Of a DNA stretch of 62,759 nucleotides, positions 9,679-18,927 are shown in pieces (the first letter of the stretch is position 1; each line of letters begins with the position of its first letter). The position numbers and the translations under genes are program-made. The notes under the pieces are model-generated. The model did not search any database. It had not been told where the DNA came from and saw nothing but the letters and a program-made list of their open reading frames with translations. Origin of the DNA: a bacterium (GTDB lineage Bacteria; AUK180); assembly GCA_023133295.1 (NCBI GenBank), contig JAGLWT010000147.1, positions 1-62,759 on the forward strand, in the 5' to 3' direction.

Positions 9679-10441
9679 TCTCCACCTCCCCGGTTTCTAT
9701 TGTTCGGATCCCCCCGCTGCTTGCGGATATAATAAGTGCGCCGCGGTTGGAATATCCTTTCACGATGCCTTCATAGCTTCCCTGAGATGACTTGACTTTC
9801 ACGGTTTTCCCCGAAAAAAGGTCGTATTTCTCCCATCCGGACATGAGTTCTTCGGGAGAATCATATAGTTTCTCCCTTAATATATCGAGATTCTCGATCA
9901 ATTTCTCAAGTATTTCGGAATTGGGGACCTTCTCGATACCCAGATCAAGAAGTGATATCCAATTCTCTTTCGATCCATTCCATGTATTCAGTCCCACACC
10001 TGTAACAACGGTCTTCCCGGACGGGCCGTCAAATGTCTCAAGAAGCACACCCCCCAGCTTTTTGCCGGAGGCGTAGATATCATTCGGCCACTTCACCTTA
10101 AGTGTATCGCTATCCAAATATTGCTTCATAGTATTAATTGCGGCAAGAATGATACCAAAATTCATAAAAAATGAGAGTTTTCGTATGTCCTTTTCCGCTA
10201 CAGTTTCAAATAGAGAGAACCACAATCCGCCCTCCGGGGAATCCCAAACCCTTTCCCTTCTGCCGCGTCCGGCACTCTGAATAAGAGCGGTCACAATGCC
10301 CTTTGCCGCTCCGCTCTCCGACAGCTCCTTTGCGACTGTATTCGTACTGCTTATTTCATCATAAGAATATAATGGATAATCGCGGATAAACCCTTCGCTG
10401 TGATTATGGTCTTTTCGCATGTGCTTAATGTTCTTTTTCAT
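9668..10441 (-). CDS. birA: Biotin-[acetyl-CoA-carboxylase] ligase
   Basis: Attaches biotin to carboxyl-carrier proteins. Motifs are complete: SSTNTVAKEL, the biotin/ATP loop QSAGRGRRERVWDSP, GLWFSL, and KWPNDIYASGKKLGGVLLE, plus a C-terminal SH3-like part. There is no N-terminal winged helix, so this is the non-regulatory short form (257 aa or less). The annotated ATG at 10441 directly abuts a heptamer repeat array, and the sequence around it (TGAAGAATG) resembles the repeats. Met8 (10420) is an alternative start that keeps all motifs. First gene of the operon running down to DUF2085. Confidence 0.9.
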   Translation of the reverse strand: MKKNIKHMRKDHNHSEGFIRDYPLYSYDEISSTNTVAKELSESGAAKGIVTALIQSAGRGRRERVWDSPEGGLWFSLFETVAEKDIRKLSFFMNFGIILAAINTMKQYLDSDTLKVKWPNDIYASGKKLGGVLLETFDGPSGKTVVTGVGLNTWNGSKENWISLLDLGIEKVPNSEILEKLIENLDILREKLYDSPEELMSGWEKYDLFSGKTVKVKSSQGSYEGIVKGYSNRGALIISASSGGIRTIETGEVENVR

Positions 10442-10443
10442 TC

Positions 10444-10534
10444 TTCACTTTTCACTATTCACTTTTCACTATTCACTTTTCACTGTTCACTGTTCACTTT
10501 TCACTATTCACCTTTCACTACTCACTATTCACTT
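10444..10534. repeat. Heptamer short tandem repeat (13 units)
   Basis: Thirteen consecutive 7-bp units of the form TTCACTN, last base mostly T or A, with few deviations (TTCACCT, CTCACTA). The array fills the space between the PTS IIA stop and the birA start almost exactly. It resembles the heptameric STRR arrays known from cyanobacteria and other phyla. The same unit occurs in shorter runs at about 20459-20485, 20641-20690 and 48700-48720. Confidence 0.9.
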
Positions 10535-10537
10535 CCC

Positions 10538-10987
10538 CTAGACCTCCCACTCCGAGATGATCCCTAAGATATCATCCGGTGAATCCGCGGACAAAAGATC
10601 ATCACGGATCTCACCGTAAGAACACATCCTTGAAATACGGGAAAGCAATGGCAGATACATCTTGTCATTCTTCTTGGCACCGATAAAAAAGATCAGCTTC
10701 GACGGCTGAGAATCTATGGAATCAAAATCCACTCCGCCATGGGATATGCCGAGAAGCAAGAACATCTCGGACACAAAATTGTCCCGTAAATGCGGGATGG
10801 CGATACCCTTCTCCAATGCGGATGAGCCGAGATTTTCCAATTCCAGTATCTTATTGAAGAATTCGTCATTATTGCTTATCAGCCCGAGGCCGCTGCCGTA
10901 TTCTATGAACTCCCTCAAAACCGCTTCCTTGGAATTGCCCTTCAACTCCATGATTATACTGTCACTCTTCAGCAATTCTTTTATCAT
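10538..10987 (-). CDS. PTS EIIA-like (fructose/nitrogen type) phosphocarrier protein
   Basis: 149-aa EIIA domain of the PtsN/FruA fold. The phosphorylatable histidine is His66 in GIAIPHLR; LIFFIGAKKND and LPLLSRISRM follow the family pattern. No other PTS component lies nearby, so a regulatory role like PtsN is more likely than sugar transport. It is encoded directly after the Usp-like gene at the end of the V-ATPase cluster, 10 bp away. Confidence 0.85.
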   Translation of the reverse strand: MIKELLKSDSIIMELKGNSKEAVLREFIEYGSGLGLISNNDEFFNKILELENLGSSALEKGIAIPHLRDNFVSEMFLLLGISHGGVDFDSIDSQPSKLIFFIGAKKNDKMYLPLLSRISRMCSYGEIRDDLLSADSPDDILGIISEWEV

Positions 10988-10997
10988 TACAACCTCA

Positions 10998-11429
10998 CTA
11001 CACTATTATTACCATTTTTTCAGAGGAAAGAAGCATGTCATTTATCATATCCGACTTGATCTTCCCGGATAGTCCTGTCTTATAGGACCGGGCAAAGAGA
11101 ACCATATCAATATTATATTCCTTCAAAAAGCCGTGTATCTCCTTCAGGATATTGCCCGAACGCAGTACAATGCGCACATTAACACCCAGTGATTTGAATT
11201 CTTCCTGAAAAAAGTAAAGGGATTTCCACCCGTCATCTTCGAGTTCCGCCATGAGCAGATGAAAATCCTTCTCCATCCTTTTGGACAGCAGGCGCGACTG
11301 CTCGTGATCCAAAAGGCGCAGAAGTATATAACGCTTGTCTTCTGTCCTCAATCCCGGCAGGGAGTCGATAATGCGGTTTATATCGTCACTATCGATAAAC
11401 GGGATAAGAACATTTCTCTTCCTAGCCAC
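10998..11429 (-). CDS. Universal-stress-protein-like protein
   Basis: 143-aa alpha/beta protein with a Usp-like architecture: first strand RNVLIPFIDSDD, a long helical middle, then GVNVRIVLRSGNILKEIHGF and DMVLFARSYKTGLSGKIKSD before a final hydrophobic strand MVIIV. The usual ATP-binding G-2x-G-9x-G(S/T) motif is not clearly present, so it may be a non-ATP-binding member. It overlaps the end of the ATPase subunit D gene by 8 bp and is followed by the PTS IIA gene. Assignment is by fold pattern and is tentative. Confidence 0.5.
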   Translation of the reverse strand: MARKRNVLIPFIDSDDINRIIDSLPGLRTEDKRYILLRLLDHEQSRLLSKRMEKDFHLLMAELEDDGWKSLYFFQEEFKSLGVNVRIVLRSGNILKEIHGFLKEYNIDMVLFARSYKTGLSGKIKSDMINDMLLSSEKMVIIV

Positions 11430-12033
11430 TTTTTTTCTCCTTTATGATCTTCTTTATCACAAATTCTTCCCTCTCCTTTTCTTCCAGCTCATCCTTGATC
11501 CTTTTGACACCGGTCTCATATTCGGGAACAAAGATATTCTCAAGCGATCTTACCCGCTTTGATGTCTTCTCTATCTCTCTCAAAAGCCGGTAAACCGTGG
11601 AATATAATTTCAGCCAGCGGCTCAGGCCCGAAAATAGGTCTGTGAATCCGCCTACGGTCTCATCCCAGATGGGGCCCATACCTTCAAAGCTGTCCATATA
11701 CGGAAGGGTCTCGTCCTTGATGTTTAGCTCAACATCCATACCGATCACGCCCATATTGGATGTCCGCATAATATTTATATCAAATATCTTATTCTTTTCC
11801 GGCTTGAAATAATGAAAGGAAAGTATCTCTTCCAGTTTTTCATTAATCTTATTAAATACACCGATCATGGTCTCATTGATCTCCTCGAACCCGTATTGCT
11901 GATTCATCAATTCATTGATCAGTAATTCCCTCTTCTGCTTCAGCACATCCAATCCTGTTATATAAACCTCCAGATCCTTGCACAGCTTCATATAATTGGA
12001 TTTGGTCGAGGGGAGACGGGAGATATCAGTCAT
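11422..12033 (-). CDS. atpD: V/A-type ATP synthase subunit D
   Basis: Central rotor-shaft subunit, a long coiled coil. From Met at 12033 the protein starts MTDISRLPSTKSNYMKL, matching the family pattern xPTRxNLxxLK, then LDVLKQKRELLINELM; the C-terminal helix has RVRSLENIFVPEYE. An in-frame ATG at 12051 adds six residues lying inside the subunit B gene, and I prefer the shorter start. It overlaps the end of atpB by 8 bp, as expected for stoichiometric coupling in the cluster. Confidence 0.9.
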   Translation of the reverse strand: MTDISRLPSTKSNYMKLCKDLEVYITGLDVLKQKRELLINELMNQQYGFEEINETMIGVFNKINEKLEEILSFHYFKPEKNKIFDINIMRTSNMGVIGMDVELNIKDETLPYMDSFEGMGPIWDETVGGFTDLFSGLSRWLKLYSTVYRLLREIEKTSKRVRSLENIFVPEYETGVKRIKDELEEKEREEFVIKKIIKEKKSG

Positions 12034-13399
12034 AATATTTATCCAGCTCATCTTTGGTGAATTTGCTCAATTCCCTTCTTGGGAGAACCTTCAGCGCTTC
12101 CCAGGCGATCTCCAATGTTTTTTCCATCGAATGATATGCACCTCTTTTCTGGTTCAGGAATTTCTCTTCGAATATCCTTGAAAATTCCAGATACTTCCTG
12201 TCGGTAGGCGAAAGCTCTTCTTCTCCGATAACCGTAGAGATCATCTTCACATCCTGTGAATACGAATATGCCGCATAGATCTGAGCGGCGAGATGCGGAT
12301 GATCCGCTCTGGTATATTCCTTACCGATGCCGTCCTTCATCAATCTGGACAATGAGGGTAGAATATCAACGGGAGGAAAGATACCGCGATGATTCAGCTC
12401 TCTTGAGATAACGATCTGCCCCTCGGTAATATATCCGGTAAGATCGGGAATAGGATGTGTGATGTCATCATTGGGCATCGTGAGTATGGGTATTTGCGAG
12501 ATCGAGCCCTTACGCCCCCTCATTCTGCCCGCCCTTTCATAAAGCGATGCCAGATCGGAATAAAGATAGCCGGGATACCCTTTTCTCGAGGGCACCTCTT
12601 CACGGGCGGATGAAATCTCCCTTAATGCCTCACAATAATTGGTAATATCCGACATGATCACAAGAACCTGATAATCCTTTTCAAAGGCGAAATACTCCGC
12701 TGTGGTCAATGCGGTCCTCGGAATGATGAGCCGCTCCATCGGAGGGTCATCGGCAAGATTGAAAAAGAGTATGACCTTATCCAATTTACTGTCAGCTTCA
12801 AAGGAACGGTAGAATTTTATGGCGTCATCATGCTTGATGCCCATCGCGACAAAGATAACTATCATCTTCTCATTGTCATCCTTCAAGCGGGCATTCTTCG
12901 CGATCTCCAGGGCAAGGTCATAATGCGGAAGCCCCGCGCCGGAGAATATGGGGAGTTTCTGACCGCGGATCAATGTAATAAGCCCGTCGATCACCGAGAT
13001 CCCCGTCTGAATGAAGTCATGCGGATATGTCCGATGATACGGATTGATGGGCCGGCCGTTGATATCCCTTGTTGTTTTGGCGACAATGGGTTTCAAACCG
13101 TCACGGGGCTTGCCGTAAGCGTCCAATATACGCCCCTTCATACTTTCGGTAACGCCCACCTTGAAGGGTTCTGTGGAAAAATGTATCCCCGAATGATCTG
13201 TATCGATATCCCCTGTCCCCTCGAATATCTGGACCACCGCTTCAGTCCCGTTGACCGCCAGCACCTGGCCCTTTCTTTCGGTACCGTCGGGAAGCACGAT
13301 GGATGTAAATACGCCGTATGGCACATCTTCCACGCCTTCAACGATCATCAGGGGGCCCCAGACTTTTTTAATGCTCGTATAATACTTTCTGTATTTCAT
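12026..13399 (-). CDS. atpB: V/A-type ATP synthase subunit B
   Basis: Non-catalytic nucleotide-binding subunit of the V1 hexamer, 457 aa. It has the family hallmark of no P-loop: the region equivalent to Walker A reads PIFSGAGLPHYDLALEIA. Other conserved parts are SVIDGLITLIRGQKLP, YPGYLYSDLASLYERAGR, GSISQIPILTMPNDDITHPI and PSLSRLMKDGIG. It starts immediately after the subunit A stop codon. Confidence 0.97.
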   Translation of the reverse strand: MKYRKYYTSIKKVWGPLMIVEGVEDVPYGVFTSIVLPDGTERKGQVLAVNGTEAVVQIFEGTGDIDTDHSGIHFSTEPFKVGVTESMKGRILDAYGKPRDGLKPIVAKTTRDINGRPINPYHRTYPHDFIQTGISVIDGLITLIRGQKLPIFSGAGLPHYDLALEIAKNARLKDDNEKMIVIFVAMGIKHDDAIKFYRSFEADSKLDKVILFFNLADDPPMERLIIPRTALTTAEYFAFEKDYQVLVIMSDITNYCEALREISSAREEVPSRKGYPGYLYSDLASLYERAGRMRGRKGSISQIPILTMPNDDITHPIPDLTGYITEGQIVISRELNHRGIFPPVDILPSLSRLMKDGIGKEYTRADHPHLAAQIYAAYSYSQDVKMISTVIGEEELSPTDRKYLEFSRIFEEKFLNQKRGAYHSMEKTLEIAWEALKVLPRRELSKFTKDELDKYYD

Positions 13400-15124
13400 C
13401 TATTGCTTTCCCTCCAGCTCTGTATTGATCTCATCGAGCGTAGAGTCAAATTCCGCGGAAGGGAACGGGATGAACTTTAATCTCTGTATCTTGTCAATAG
13501 CTTCCGACTTATTTATCTTATTGAAGGAATCGCCTTCATTCATCATTTCGGCGGACCTGGAGTGGAAATATATCAATGCCTGCGCGATCTTGACCTGCTT
13601 CTCGGGAAGACAGAAGCTGTCCACAGGATCATAGGAATTCTGCTGAAGGAAGCCCTTTTTTATCAGATTGGAAGATAGTACGGTCAATTTCTCCCTGTCC
13701 GGCAGGGACTCAAAGCCGACGATCTTGATGATATTTTCCAATTTGTCTGCGTCCTGAAGTGTCTCGGCGAGGGTTGTCCTCATTGAATCCCAATCCACAT
13801 TGGCATTGAGTTTCCACCAGTCTACCACCTCTTCACCGTACTCTGAATAGCTTATCTTCCAGGAAACGGCGGGAAAATGTTTTGCCGAAGCCAATGACTT
13901 GTCCAATGCCCAGAAACTTCTTACAAATCTCTTTGTATGCTGCGTGACAGGCTCGGAAAAATCAGCCCCTTGCGGGGAAACTGCGCCGATGGCGGTGATA
14001 CTGCCGGTCTTGCCGCTAAGCGTCTTGAAAGACCCGGCCCTTTCATAATACTCAGCCAGCCGTGAAGCGAGATATGCGGGATAGCCCTCTTCCGCAGGGA
14101 TCTCCTCCAGACGGGAGGAAAGCTCTCTCAGCGCCTCGGCCCAGCGTGAGGTCGAATCCGCCAATATGGTAACATTATACCCCATATCCCGATAATATTC
14201 CGCCATCGTGATCCCTGTGTAAATACTGGATTCACGGGCCGTTACCGGCATATTTGATGTATTTGCGATTATAATTGTCCTCTCCATTAATGAACGGCCG
14301 CTGCGGGGGTCCTTTAATGTGGGGAATTCTTCCAATATCTGCGCGATCTCATTTCCTCTCTCTCCGCATCCCACATAGATGATGATATCGGCATTGCTCC
14401 ACTTAGCGATGGAATGCTGTAAAACTGTTTTACCGGCGCCGAAACCACCAGGCACTGCGGCGACTCCGCCTCGCGGAATAGGAAAGAGAAAGTCCAATAC
14501 ACGCTGCCCTGTAAAAAACGGTTCGTTCATCGAAAGCCGTTCATTCACGGGGCGTTTTTTTCTCACGGGCCATTTATGAAAGCCCCGGATCTCAAGCGGC
14601 TCACCATGGTCAAGCTCTATGGTGCAGAAAATATCTTCCACCTTGCGTTTGCCGGGAAATATATCACCGATAATGCCGGTCACTCCGGGAGGGACCATGA
14701 TATAATGCTTCAGCGACATCTCAATGATATGGCCCAGATGCATGCCCTCTGATACCGCATCGCCTTTTTTCATATCTGTAATAAAATCGTATCGCTTATC
14801 CTCGTCCAGAGGAAACGGGTATAATCCCCTTTCGATAAAGCCGTTCTCGGAGAACTTCTTAAGCGGACGGCCGATACCGTCAAAGATTCCGCCCAGCAGT
14901 CCGGGACCGAGCGTGACAGATAAAGGGTATTTCAGCGCATCGACCTTCTCATTGACCTTGACGCCTGTGGTATCTTCATAAACCTGTATCACGGCATGTT
15001 CCTGCTGTAATTCTATTACTTCTCCGATGAGGCCGAGATCACCGACCTTCACCATTTCACGCATCCTTATGGACCCGTCGTTATCCGCCTTTATTATCGG
15101 GCCGTTTATACTAAGTATCTTCAT
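13400..15124 (-). CDS. atpA: V/A-type ATP synthase catalytic subunit A
   Basis: Catalytic subunit of the V1 head, which hydrolyses or makes ATP. The P-loop reads GGFGAGKT around residue 220, followed by IYVGCGERGNE and ADSTSRWAEALRE. The start MKILSINGPI at 15124 is preferred over an in-frame ATG at 15157, because the longer form adds 11 residues read from the subunit E gene. GAGG lies upstream of the chosen start. It overlaps atpE by 14 bp. Confidence 0.97.
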   Translation of the reverse strand: MKILSINGPIIKADNDGSIRMREMVKVGDLGLIGEVIELQQEHAVIQVYEDTTGVKVNEKVDALKYPLSVTLGPGLLGGIFDGIGRPLKKFSENGFIERGLYPFPLDEDKRYDFITDMKKGDAVSEGMHLGHIIEMSLKHYIMVPPGVTGIIGDIFPGKRKVEDIFCTIELDHGEPLEIRGFHKWPVRKKRPVNERLSMNEPFFTGQRVLDFLFPIPRGGVAAVPGGFGAGKTVLQHSIAKWSNADIIIYVGCGERGNEIAQILEEFPTLKDPRSGRSLMERTIIIANTSNMPVTARESSIYTGITMAEYYRDMGYNVTILADSTSRWAEALRELSSRLEEIPAEEGYPAYLASRLAEYYERAGSFKTLSGKTGSITAIGAVSPQGADFSEPVTQHTKRFVRSFWALDKSLASAKHFPAVSWKISYSEYGEEVVDWWKLNANVDWDSMRTTLAETLQDADKLENIIKIVGFESLPDREKLTVLSSNLIKKGFLQQNSYDPVDSFCLPEKQVKIAQALIYFHSRSAEMMNEGDSFNKINKSEAIDKIQRLKFIPFPSAEFDSTLDEINTELEGKQ

Positions 15125-15644
15125 CAAGAATTTCCTCTTCCAGGATCGTGTCGACACGCTCTTCCAGAACTGATTTTAAAAAGAGCTCCGTATAATCGTA
15201 TTCAACCCCGCTCTCCGGGCATACTACACGAAAGCCGTAATCGAATCCGCCCTTCAAAAAGCCGGGGAGCTTCTGTTTACGGCCGATGATAACGGTGAAC
15301 CCGGCCTTATCCTCAAGTATTTTATCCATATATTCCAGTAAGCCCTTCTCGCCTTCTTCAGAAATGAAATGCTCCTCCAGGCCGGCGAGAAGCTCTGTTT
15401 TGAATTCTCTTGAAAGCCGTGACAATACACGCAGGCGCAGTTGATCACCGTCATGTTCCGCTTTCTTCACTTCTTCCGCCTTCTTATTTTTCATATATGT
15501 CTTCAGATCATTCTTTCTGCTTTTATGGTCTGACACCAGAGCTTCACTCTTTTTTTCAAAGGAATCCGTCAGTATCTTAATACGGCTCTCCCATTTACGC
15601 CTGATCTCTTCTCTCATTTCTATGCGGAAGCCCTGTATTTCCAT
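15111..15644 (-). CDS. atpE: V/A-type ATP synthase subunit E
   Basis: Peripheral-stalk subunit, 177 aa, with the typical charged N-terminal coiled coil (residues 1-80) and a C-terminal globular part. The sequence is divergent, as is usual for E subunits, so the call rests on position between F and A, length and architecture. Its start touches the last base of the subunit F gene. Confidence 0.8.
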   Translation of the reverse strand: MEIQGFRIEMREEIRRKWESRIKILTDSFEKKSEALVSDHKSRKNDLKTYMKNKKAEEVKKAEHDGDQLRLRVLSRLSREFKTELLAGLEEHFISEEGEKGLLEYMDKILEDKAGFTVIIGRKQKLPGFLKGGFDYGFRVVCPESGVEYDYTELFLKSVLEERVDTILEEEILDEDT

Positions 15645-15925
15645 TACAGCCTCCCCACTATTCTGCTCAACATCCTTTCGATCGAATCCTTCGCGATCTT
15701 GCCCTTGTTCTTCCGGTCGGGGATCGGGATCACAGCGACAGACGAACGGGGGTCCAATTCGGGTTCAATAATATCCCAGAGCCCCTCCGTGATCAGGACC
15801 ATACTCGCTCCTGTCTCATCTATCACCTGCATAGGATCCTCACTTTCCTCCAATACCCTCACATTAAAACCGAATGCGGAGTAGTTCAGGAAGAAGGGGT
15901 CGTCAGTGAGCAGCAAATGTTCCAT
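15644..15925 (-). CDS. atpF: V/A-type ATP synthase subunit F
   Basis: Small rotor/regulatory subunit, 93 aa. It has the Rossmann-like pattern of the family: LLTDDPFFLNYSAFGFNVRV, GASMVLITEGLWDII and SSVAVIPIPDRKNKG. It lies two bases after subunit K and overlaps E by one base. Confidence 0.85.
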   Translation of the reverse strand: MEHLLLTDDPFFLNYSAFGFNVRVLEESEDPMQVIDETGASMVLITEGLWDIIEPELDPRSSVAVIPIPDRKNKGKIAKDSIERMLSRIVGRL

Positions 15926-15927
15926 TC

Positions 15928-16320
15928 TTATAGATTAAAAATAATAAGTAGAGCGACTATCACGCCGTATATCGCAATTCCTTCCGCAAGGCCCACATAG
16001 AGAATCGTTTTTCCATAGACCTCGGGCTTTTCGATGATCGCGCCTATTGATGCGCTTCCAACTTTCTCCACCGCCCTTCCTGCGGCTACAGAGCCTACCG
16101 AAACCGCGATAGCGGCGGCAAGAACTCCACCTATGAATCTCCACGGAGATTGTTCCACGGGCTGCGTTTTCTCGCTTACCACCTCGTCATCAATAACTCC
16201 CGCATAGGTCATGTTGGGGATCAACACGAAGAAACCGACTGCCAGAATGGCGAGCACCTGAACAAGGACGAAGAAGGTCCTGACCCTCATTATCCTTTTG
16301 CTTGCTTCAACTTTATTCAT
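15928..16320 (-). CDS. atpK: V/A-type ATP synthase proteolipid subunit K
   Basis: Membrane rotor ring subunit, 130 aa. After an unusual N-terminal extension of about 60 residues, itself hydrophobic at 15-40 and signal-like, comes one two-helix hairpin (GGVLAAAIAVSVGSVAAG, then YVGLAEGIAIYGVIVALLI). The ion-binding carboxylate is the Glu of AEGIAIYG. No Ser/Thr follows it and no Gln is seen in the first helix, so the usual Na+ signature is absent; proton coupling is inferred. The extension is probably cleaved or adds a third helix. Confidence 0.9.
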   Translation of the reverse strand: MNKVEASKRIMRVRTFFVLVQVLAILAVGFFVLIPNMTYAGVIDDEVVSEKTQPVEQSPWRFIGGVLAAAIAVSVGSVAAGRAVEKVGSASIGAIIEKPEVYGKTILYVGLAEGIAIYGVIVALLIIFNL

Positions 16321-16333
16321 TTTTTGTTCCTCC

Positions 16334-18139
16334 CTATATTTTCAGCGGATCGTAATTAGCACCGTCCGCGGTAAAAAATTTGCTGAAAAACTCATAAAAG
16401 GTCAGTCTCATGGATTGAATGAAGACCACAAGGCCCTCAAGCAATATCACGAATATATTCCAGAAGACGAGCAGCACGATCGCGCTGAACCCTTTCAACT
16501 CCATACCTTCAATGATAAGAAAACTGGCGGAAGATAACGCCACATGGGCGAGCAAGAAAGCCGCCACCCTTATAAATGAGACCGTATTTGACAGAAATTC
16601 GATGAACCAGATAAAGACCAGCATCCCCTGTGTAAGCCCTTTTTCGAGGCCTTCCCTTCTGACATTAAAAAATACCTTGATCATCAATTCCCCGACGGTG
16701 AGAAATATCAGTAATTTAACGCCGAAGCCCTTCGGAAGAATACCGCGCCATATCAAAAGCGGGATCACTATCAGCTGCAGATAGAATACAAGGGCAATAA
16801 TGCCCCATTCATCAAAGAACATCTCGTAAATGTCTTTTTTTATGAACTTCTGAATAATATTTAAAAGCGCGCCCAGGATATTCACTATCACCCCCGCGGC
16901 GATCGCGCCGAAGAGGATGAAGTAAAGCTGATGATACGGCCTGAATAAAAGCGGCTTCATCACCTCTTCATTTCCAAATAAGGACCCGAATAAGAGTCCG
17001 AATATCATCGAAGAACCGCCAAGAAAGAGCATCAGCGAGGCGAACTTCTTATAATTGGGAGAAAATAGCATAAGTATTCCGAATGTCATCAGAACAGATC
17101 CGTGGCCGAGGTCGCCGAACATAAATCCAAATAGGAAGCAGTATATCACGGCAAATATGATCACCGGATTGAAATAACCGTATCTGGGATTCCCGTATTG
17201 GGCTACCAGCATATTAAAAGGGCCCAGTATCGAAGAAGGAGAAAATCTCACAGGGATATTTGCATTGCCCTTTTCCTCTTCGTAGAACTCATAATAAAGA
17301 TTATGATCGGTGAGTATCTTCTTGAAATCGGTACTCTTTGATTCGGGGATCCAGCCGGAGAAGATGGATACATAATCACCTTCGAAAACGCCGGCCTTGA
17401 ACTTATCGACCTCTCTGTAGAAACGGACATTGAATTTATAATGGGGCATATCCTCTTTTATCTTTTCAACGAAGTGCTTTACCCGCAGATTAAAATTCCT
17501 CATGCCCTCAAGCAGGCCCCATTTCTTATTTTCCAATGCCTCAAAAAGATCGGCACCGCGTTTGAACTTCACCATCTCAAAGAAATGATTGCCGTTCAAT
17601 TCCTTGACGATATCGTAAATGATATTTCTGGAGGTGCGCTCCAATGTTATCAGGAAATACACCGCGCTGTCCTTGAATTCCTCATATGTCCCCAGAAGCC
17701 CGTATTTATCTATATATTCGTTCATCAGCGTCACATGCTCAAGCGGGATCGTGAAAAAGAGCTGCTTTTCGCTCAATACCTCGGGTGTCTGCGGATACAT
17801 CTCAAAGAAGGCCGTATAATTGTTGATAATGGCAGCACGGCGATTCAATCTCTCCCTGCTCTCCATAAACAGCCGGTACTTGGTCTCGTTTGAGGTGAGT
17901 TTTTTATTGAGCTCCTCAAAGCTCATCAGCTTCTCTTCCCTGGGGAATTTCGTATCAAATTCCTTTTCAAAGAATTTTAGCGTCTCCTCGAGCTTAGCGA
18001 TATCGGAAAATTCGGGTTTGGTCCTCTTTTCAATATGAAGCGACCCGCTCTTCATTATATCGGGCAGGATGAACGGAAGTTTGTCATTCGCCGCAACAAT
18101 AAGGAATTTGTACATCTTCTCAGAGAATGTAATGTTCAT
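16334..18139 (-). CDS. atpI: V/A-type ATP synthase subunit I
   Basis: Stator subunit of the membrane domain, 601 aa, equivalent to eukaryotic subunit a. The N-terminal half is soluble and helical; the C-terminal half has seven to eight membrane helices including FGFMFGDLGHGSVLMTFGI and SFIRVAAFLLAHVALSSA, the conserved Arg-containing helix of the ion channel. The stop overlaps the start region of the neighbouring C gene by 4 bp. Confidence 0.95.
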   Translation of the reverse strand: MNITFSEKMYKFLIVAANDKLPFILPDIMKSGSLHIEKRTKPEFSDIAKLEETLKFFEKEFDTKFPREEKLMSFEELNKKLTSNETKYRLFMESRERLNRRAAIINNYTAFFEMYPQTPEVLSEKQLFFTIPLEHVTLMNEYIDKYGLLGTYEEFKDSAVYFLITLERTSRNIIYDIVKELNGNHFFEMVKFKRGADLFEALENKKWGLLEGMRNFNLRVKHFVEKIKEDMPHYKFNVRFYREVDKFKAGVFEGDYVSIFSGWIPESKSTDFKKILTDHNLYYEFYEEEKGNANIPVRFSPSSILGPFNMLVAQYGNPRYGYFNPVIIFAVIYCFLFGFMFGDLGHGSVLMTFGILMLFSPNYKKFASLMLFLGGSSMIFGLLFGSLFGNEEVMKPLLFRPYHQLYFILFGAIAAGVIVNILGALLNIIQKFIKKDIYEMFFDEWGIIALVFYLQLIVIPLLIWRGILPKGFGVKLLIFLTVGELMIKVFFNVRREGLEKGLTQGMLVFIWFIEFLSNTVSFIRVAAFLLAHVALSSASFLIIEGMELKGFSAIVLLVFWNIFVILLEGLVVFIQSMRLTFYEFFSKFFTADGANYDPLKI

Positions 18140-18927
18140 ATTATCGTATTCGTCAATCTTTGACGGTTAATTCCAAGTTCCAGGCAATTGATGCTTGCAA
18201 GTATCAGCTCGCTCTGGCGGACAAAGAGAAATATCTCCGCCAGTATGCGCGACAGAACATTATCCATGTCCATCGACCTTTCCATTTTGAGCAGGTAGGA
18301 GTAAAACACAACCTTGGCGGCCTCGAACATCTCCTGCAGGTCGTGCAAGTCGAATATATGGTCGTAATCAGCCAGTTGGCCCCTTGGGAATTCCGGGGTC
18401 TCGGATTCGAATATCATTTTAAAGACCTCACGGGTATTAAGGTCCAGAAATTCCAGATCATGCTTGCGGAACACCACATCCTGTACCTGATAAGCCGTCC
18501 GTACACGGTAGAGAAAAAGGACTAAAAGGATGTCGAACCACTGCCGGAAGATGCTCTCACCGCTCCACTTCACCTCGGCAAGATGCCCCATTGCGATATG
18601 TATCTTCTTGAACTTAAAATAGACCTCATCCGATCCACCCAAAGGGACCTTGTACAAAAGCAGATCACGGAAGCTCAGGCCCGGCATATTGATCTTAAGA
18701 AACGGTTCGATCTTGCTCAGGTAATCTTCCCTAACATAATCAAAGAACTCCTCAACATCCGCCTTGCTGGTTATCTCTCTGTTGAGATTGAACATCGCCT
18801 TCAATCTCTTGTATAATTCCTCCATATCCTCGATCCGGGTTATCTGCAGAAGCTCTTCTTTATTGAGCAAGTTACGCTTCAGGCCCTGGAGAATAGTAAA
18901 GATCTCAATAAAATCATAGGAGTTCAT
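18136..18927 (-). CDS. atpC: V/A-type ATP synthase subunit C
   Basis: AC39/subunit C-type protein, 263 aa, which links the rotor to the K ring. It is wholly helical and short for the family (usually about 330 aa). The call rests on position between the H-like and I genes, length and helical pattern (LPEE-free YDFIEIFTILQGLKRNLL start). It overlaps both neighbours (14 and 4 bp). Confidence 0.75.
   Translation of the reverse strand: MNSYDFIEIFTILQGLKRNLLNKEELLQITRIEDMEELYKRLKAMFNLNREITSKADVEEFFDYVREDYLSKIEPFLKINMPGLSFRDLLLYKVPLGGSDEVYFKFKKIHIAMGHLAEVKWSGESIFRQWFDILLVLFLYRVRTAYQVQDVVFRKHDLEFLDLNTREVFKMIFESETPEFPRGQLADYDHIFDLHDLQEMFEAAKVVFYSYLLKMERSMDMDNVLSRILAEIFLFVRQSELILASINCLELGINRQRLTNTII

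Noticed and set aside
10444..10534. Possible CRISPR array
   Set aside because: Units are 7 bp with no spacers; no cas genes in the window.
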